Origin: Hungateiclostridiaceae bacterium UBA1305
GTDB lineage: Bacteria; Bacillota; Clostridia; Acetivibrionales; DTU013
Direction: 5' to 3'
Length of the DNA: 64,000 nt
Assembly (NCBI GenBank): GCA_002307275.1
Contig: DBTX01000078.1
Location: forward strand, 1-64,000
Shown: piece by piece, positions 61,441 to 64,000 of the stretch
Numbering within the stretch: the stretch's first letter is position 1
Layout of the letters: each line of letters begins with the position of its first letter
The notes under the pieces: model-generated
Seen by the model: only the letters and a program-made list of their open reading frames with translations
Databases searched by the model: none
What the model was told of the DNA's origin: nothing
Translations under genes and position numbers: made by a program

Positions 61441-61806
61441 GAGGCACCGGGCAGTTGTTAAAATATTTGCTCGGTTTTAAAATAAGAAAGTACCTGACAC
61501 TTTTTACAGGGAAGGGCGTAATATGTTGTACCGAAAGGACAATAAGCTTTATGCTAATTGAACATATACTAGATATATTTTTATGTGTTACGATCTATTA
61601 AAATAGAATGTTATTATTTGAGACATGGAATTGTTGATTGTAAGGAATGCGAGGATGCAGAATATTTTATATTTTTGTGTCTTTTTTTATTGTTTTGCAT
61701 GCTAAAGGTCAAGGAAGCAGAGAGTTCTGTTAAGAGTTCAAACGGGTTTGACAGAGCCATGATCATTGTTTGGAATATATTCTGAATTACTGGGAGGAAG
61801 ATGAAA
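61441..61806. other. Gene-free AT-rich stretch before the 4-hydroxybutyrate gene
   Basis: No gene is supported. One open frame of 66 codons here has no ribosome site. TTGAAC (61558) followed 17 bp later by a poor -10 is the only promoter-like pair. The end carries the ribosome site GGGAGG for the next gene. Confidence 0.4.
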
Positions 61807-62940
61807 ATGAAAATGATTTCTTTAAAACCACACATTTACAGGTTTGATGATTTTAAAACATTTGCGAAGGAATTTGAATTAAGCGGGAGTGATTTGGTGC
61901 TTACACACGAATTCCTGTACCGTCCTTATATGGAGGCTCTCGGCCTTAAGTGCACGTTTGCCTTTCAGGAAAAGTACGGTAGCGGTGAGCCGTCGGATGA
62001 AATGATTGACAGAATAATAGCAAATCATTCACTGGACAGCTTTGACAGAATCATCGCAATCGGAGGGGGAACTGTCATTGATATTGCAAAAATATTGGCT
62101 CTTGGCGGAGTAACAAAATCCTCAGAGCTTTTTGAGAAGCATATCAGTCCGGTCAAAAAAAGAAAGCTGCTTATTGTTCCTACCACATGCGGAACCGGAA
62201 GCGAAGTAACCAACATTTCCATTGCTGAAGTCAAGCATCTCCATACCAAGCTGGGGCTTGTCGGTGATAGCCTCTATCCGGATCATGCCGTATTGATACC
62301 AAAGCTCCTTGAAAATCTGCCATATCCATTTTTCGTATACAGCTCAATAGATGCGCTTATACATGCAATGGAATCAATGCTGTCTCCAAAGGCGAATATT
62401 TATACGGAGCTATACAGCACAGCAGCAATAAACAAAATACTGGAGGGGTATGCAGAAATTCTGGAAAAAGGTCAGGAACATCGTAAAAATCTCCTTGAAA
62501 ACTTTCTTATTGCAAGTAATTACGCAGGGATAGCCTTTGCAAACACAGGTGTGGGGGCGGTGCATGCCCTGTCGTATCCACTGGGCGGAGTCTACCATGT
62601 ACCCCATGGCGAAGCGAATTACCAGTTTCTCATTGAGGTATTCAATTTATATTATGCACTGAATCCAAACGGCAAAATAAAGGAACTGATCAGGCTGATA
62701 GCCGGCAAAATCGGCGGTGCGGCAGATGGAGATACCTTTGACAGGCTGGGTGATTTTCTTAACGATATAATAAAGGCAAAAAAGCTTTCGGAATACGGTA
62801 TGAAAAAAGAGGAAATAGAACTGTTTTCCCAAAATGTAATTGAAAAGCAGCAGAGACTTCTTGTCAATTCTTATGTACCGATTGCTCTGCCTGATATAAT
62901 CAATATTTATAAAAATCTGTATCAGGGGGTGGATTTATGA
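61807..62940 (+). CDS. 4hbD: 4-hydroxybutyrate dehydrogenase
   Basis: Iron-dependent (group III) alcohol dehydrogenase of 377 residues, close to 4HbD of Clostridium kluyveri as I remember it. It oxidises 4-hydroxybutyrate to succinate semialdehyde or the reverse with NAD(H). IAIGGGTVIDIAK and PTTCGTGSEVTNISIAE bind NAD; Asp and His residues in SSIDALIHAMES, GVGAVHALSYPLGG and YHVPHGEANY hold the metal. Two ATG codons follow GGGAGGAAG: 61801 (3-base spacing) and 61807 (9-base spacing, chosen). Its stop overlaps the next ATG (ATGA), so it is coupled to the lactonase. Confidence 0.9.
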   Translation: MKMISLKPHIYRFDDFKTFAKEFELSGSDLVLTHEFLYRPYMEALGLKCTFAFQEKYGSGEPSDEMIDRIIANHSLDSFDRIIAIGGGTVIDIAKILALGGVTKSSELFEKHISPVKKRKLLIVPTTCGTGSEVTNISIAEVKHLHTKLGLVGDSLYPDHAVLIPKLLENLPYPFFVYSSIDALIHAMESMLSPKANIYTELYSTAAINKILEGYAEILEKGQEHRKNLLENFLIASNYAGIAFANTGVGAVHALSYPLGGVYHVPHGEANYQFLIEVFNLYYALNPNGKIKELIRLIAGKIGGAADGDTFDRLGDFLNDIIKAKKLSEYGMKKEEIELFSQNVIEKQQRLLVNSYVPIALPDIINIYKNLYQGVDL

Positions 62941-63740
62941 AAGTTTACATACTGGATAATGGATGGCTGGAATGTGATTCAAATATGATGGTGGCTGGAA
63001 AGGTTACAGGTACGGTGAACGATAAGAATCCGCGGACGGACTGGATAAAGATACCAGTGTACGCAGTTCTGATTGAGCATGAAGACCGAAGAATATTATA
63101 CGACACGGGCTGCCATCCCGATGCAATGAAAGGATATTGGCCGGACGGGCTGAAGGTCGTGTTTCCGTATTATTTCAATGAAGGCCAGCAGCTTGACAAA
63201 CAGCTCAAGCTTATAGGATTGAAGCCTGAAGACATAGATACTGTTGTCCTTTCCCATATGCATCTTGATCATGCCGGGAATATAAACATGTTCAAAAGCG
63301 CTGATGTTTATGTGCATAAAAAGGACTTCGAATATGGCCTGACGCTTGTGCACATATCTCAGGACAGAGCCAGACATGGAGCGTACATAAAAGAAGATAT
63401 GGAAGTACCCGTCAAGGAATACCATCTTGTGGAGAAGGACTTCAGTCTTGCCCCCGGAGTTGAAGTTATAACTCTGCCGGGTCATACGCCCGGAATACTT
63501 GGATTGGTTATTCACCTTGAAAAGGAAGGAACGCTTATATTCCCACAGGATGCCGTTTATACAAGAGATAACTATGGGCCTCCTGCCAGACATTCAGGAA
63601 TAGTATATGACAGCCTTGCATTTTTACAATCAATAGAAAAGGTAAGATGTCTTGAGAAGGAATTTAATGCAAGAGTAATGTTTTCACATGACATGGAGTT
63701 TTTCAAATCCATGAAAAAGGCTCCTGAATATTATGATTAA
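62937..63740 (+). CDS. Metallo-beta-lactamase-fold lactonase (AHL/gamma-butyrolactone lactonase family)
   Basis: Protein of 267 residues of the AttM/BlcC/AiiA lactonase family. The dinuclear zinc motif HMHLDHAG (HxHxDH) is near residue 108, ITLPGHTPG near 180 and FSHDMEF near 240. Family members open N-acyl-homoserine lactones or gamma-butyrolactone. Translational overlap with 4-hydroxybutyrate dehydrogenase copies the pairing of BlcC with BlcB in Agrobacterium, so hydrolysis of gamma-butyrolactone to 4-hydroxybutyrate is the likelier role than quorum quenching. Confidence 0.88.
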   Translation: MKVYILDNGWLECDSNMMVAGKVTGTVNDKNPRTDWIKIPVYAVLIEHEDRRILYDTGCHPDAMKGYWPDGLKVVFPYYFNEGQQLDKQLKLIGLKPEDIDTVVLSHMHLDHAGNINMFKSADVYVHKKDFEYGLTLVHISQDRARHGAYIKEDMEVPVKEYHLVEKDFSLAPGVEVITLPGHTPGILGLVIHLEKEGTLIFPQDAVYTRDNYGPPARHSGIVYDSLAFLQSIEKVRCLEKEFNARVMFSHDMEFFKSMKKAPEYYD

Positions 63741-63779
63741 CATCACCCATATCGAAGCTTCACATCGCTGGGGTCGAAA

Positions 63780-63818
63780 ATGAAAATACTTCTGATTTCA
63801 GATTCCCACGGCTCATAA
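63780..63818 (+). pseudogene. First 12 codons of a metallophosphoesterase gene, then stop
   Basis: The frame reads MKILLISDSHGS and TAA. This is the N-terminal metal-binding motif (DxH) of YfcE/MJ0936-type phosphodiesterases, with the sequence cut off exactly after it. It is followed by a terminator, so the rest of the gene appears to have been deleted. Confidence 0.6.
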
Positions 63819-63840
63819 TTTTAAGTGCATTAAACAAGAA

Positions 63841-63877
63841 TATACCAGTGGCAATCCATGCTGCCGGTATATTTTTG
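63841..63877 (+). terminator. Rho-independent terminator after the lactonase operon
   Basis: TATACCAGTGGCA and TGCCGGTATA form an imperfect stem around ATCCATGC (63841-63871), followed by TTTTTGT. Confidence 0.65.
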
Positions 63878-63897
63878 TGCCGGAAAAGTGCTTCGGA

Positions 63898-63919
63898 TTC
63901 ATATTGAGTTCATATTGAG
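63898..63919 (+). promoter_or_regulatory. Tandem 11-bp direct repeat, response-regulator box
   Basis: TTCATATTGAG occurs twice without a gap, followed by GATAAT (63922-63927) as a possible -10. Head-to-tail 11-bp sites upstream of a promoter are typical of OmpR/PhoB-type regulators. Confidence 0.5.
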
Positions 63920-63963
63920 CTGATAATATGCTACTGACAAATAAAAAGAAGAGGTACTTATCC

Positions 63964-64000
63964 ATGAAAAGGAAAATAACTATCATTTCGGCCATAGTGA
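63964..64000 (+). CDS. Start of an exported protein gene (partial)
   Basis: ATG 63964 follows AAGAGG by 9 bases and opens MKRKITIISAIV before the window ends. A basic start and hydrophobic run suggest a signal peptide. With a Pho-box-like repeat upstream a phosphate-binding protein is one option, but the visible part is too short to tell. Confidence 0.45.
   Translation, partial: MKRKITIISAIV

Noticed and set aside
61585..61785. 66-codon plus-strand frame before the 4-hydroxybutyrate gene
   Set aside because: No ribosome site, no family resemblance and AT-rich sequence typical of non-coding DNA.
1..64000. tRNA, rRNA, riboswitches or a replication origin
   Set aside because: No cloverleaf, rRNA, known riboswitch core or DnaA-box cluster was recognised on reading; a covariance-model search would be needed to exclude them.

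Overview
The window looks like chromosomal DNA of an endospore-forming, low-to-mid GC Clostridia-type Firmicute that lives on pectin. A GerA spore-germination gene enters the left edge, AGGAGG-type ribosome sites are common, and LytTR, AraC and GHKL regulators of Firmicute type are present. Genes for galacturonate use sit on both sides of a large contractile injection system. No rRNA, tRNA, CRISPR, capsid, terminase or integrase was seen.

Left flank (1-12.6 kb): partial gerA (-), a HAD phosphatase (+), then an AraC regulator (-) divergent from a hexuronate cluster (+): PfkB kinase, 6-phosphogluconate dehydrogenase, SDR-type D-mannonate oxidoreductase, a LarA-family nickel racemase/epimerase homologue and tagaturonate epimerase UxaE. 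An aldo/keto reductase (-) and a GH4 alpha-galacturonidase with the CHEV motif (+) follow. Uronate isomerase uxaC lies at 59.4-60.8 kb. With no mannonate dehydratase or KDPG aldolase visible, the cluster suggests a route galacturonate > tagaturonate > fructuronate > mannonate > gluconate > 6-phosphogluconate > ribulose-5-P.

Centre (12.9-48.4 kb): two convergent operons form a contractile injection system (CIS). The minus operon (48.4 to 26.4 kb) encodes sheath, tube, a tail-assembly protein with a small overlapping DUF6760-like frame that lacks a normal start codon (candidate -1 frameshift), a second tube, a 1042-aa protein full of nested repeats, a LysM protein, gpD-like hub, spike, gp25-like protein, two baseplate J-type proteins, tail protein I, a coiled-coil protein, an AAA+ ATPase, a candidate cargo and two YbjN/chaperone-like paralogues. 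The plus operon (12.9 to 26.3 kb) encodes a large Ig-domain protein, a kinase-like single-pass membrane protein, a propeller/Cache sensor with a degenerate cyclase domain, a MORN-repeat membrane protein, a TolC-like secreted protein, a secreted coiled-coil protein, a DUF4255 tail terminator, a beta-sandwich protein and a PAAR-like tip. The many envelope proteins made with CIS caps and tips suggest a membrane-linked rather than simply released machine.

Regulatory block (48.7-59.1 kb): a LytTR response regulator diverges from the sheath gene. A propeller/Cache/MFS fusion related to the sensor of the CIS operon, a GNAT acetyltransferase, a 1261-aa ATPase-GAF-LuxR regulator and a GHKL kinase/LytTR pair follow.

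Right flank (59.4-64 kb): uxaC, a stretch of decayed genes (nitroreductase tail, IS91-like transposase tail), a two-gene operon for 4-hydroxybutyrate dehydrogenase and a lactonase, a 12-codon metallophosphoesterase remnant, a terminator, tandem 11-bp repeats and the start of a gene cut by the window edge.
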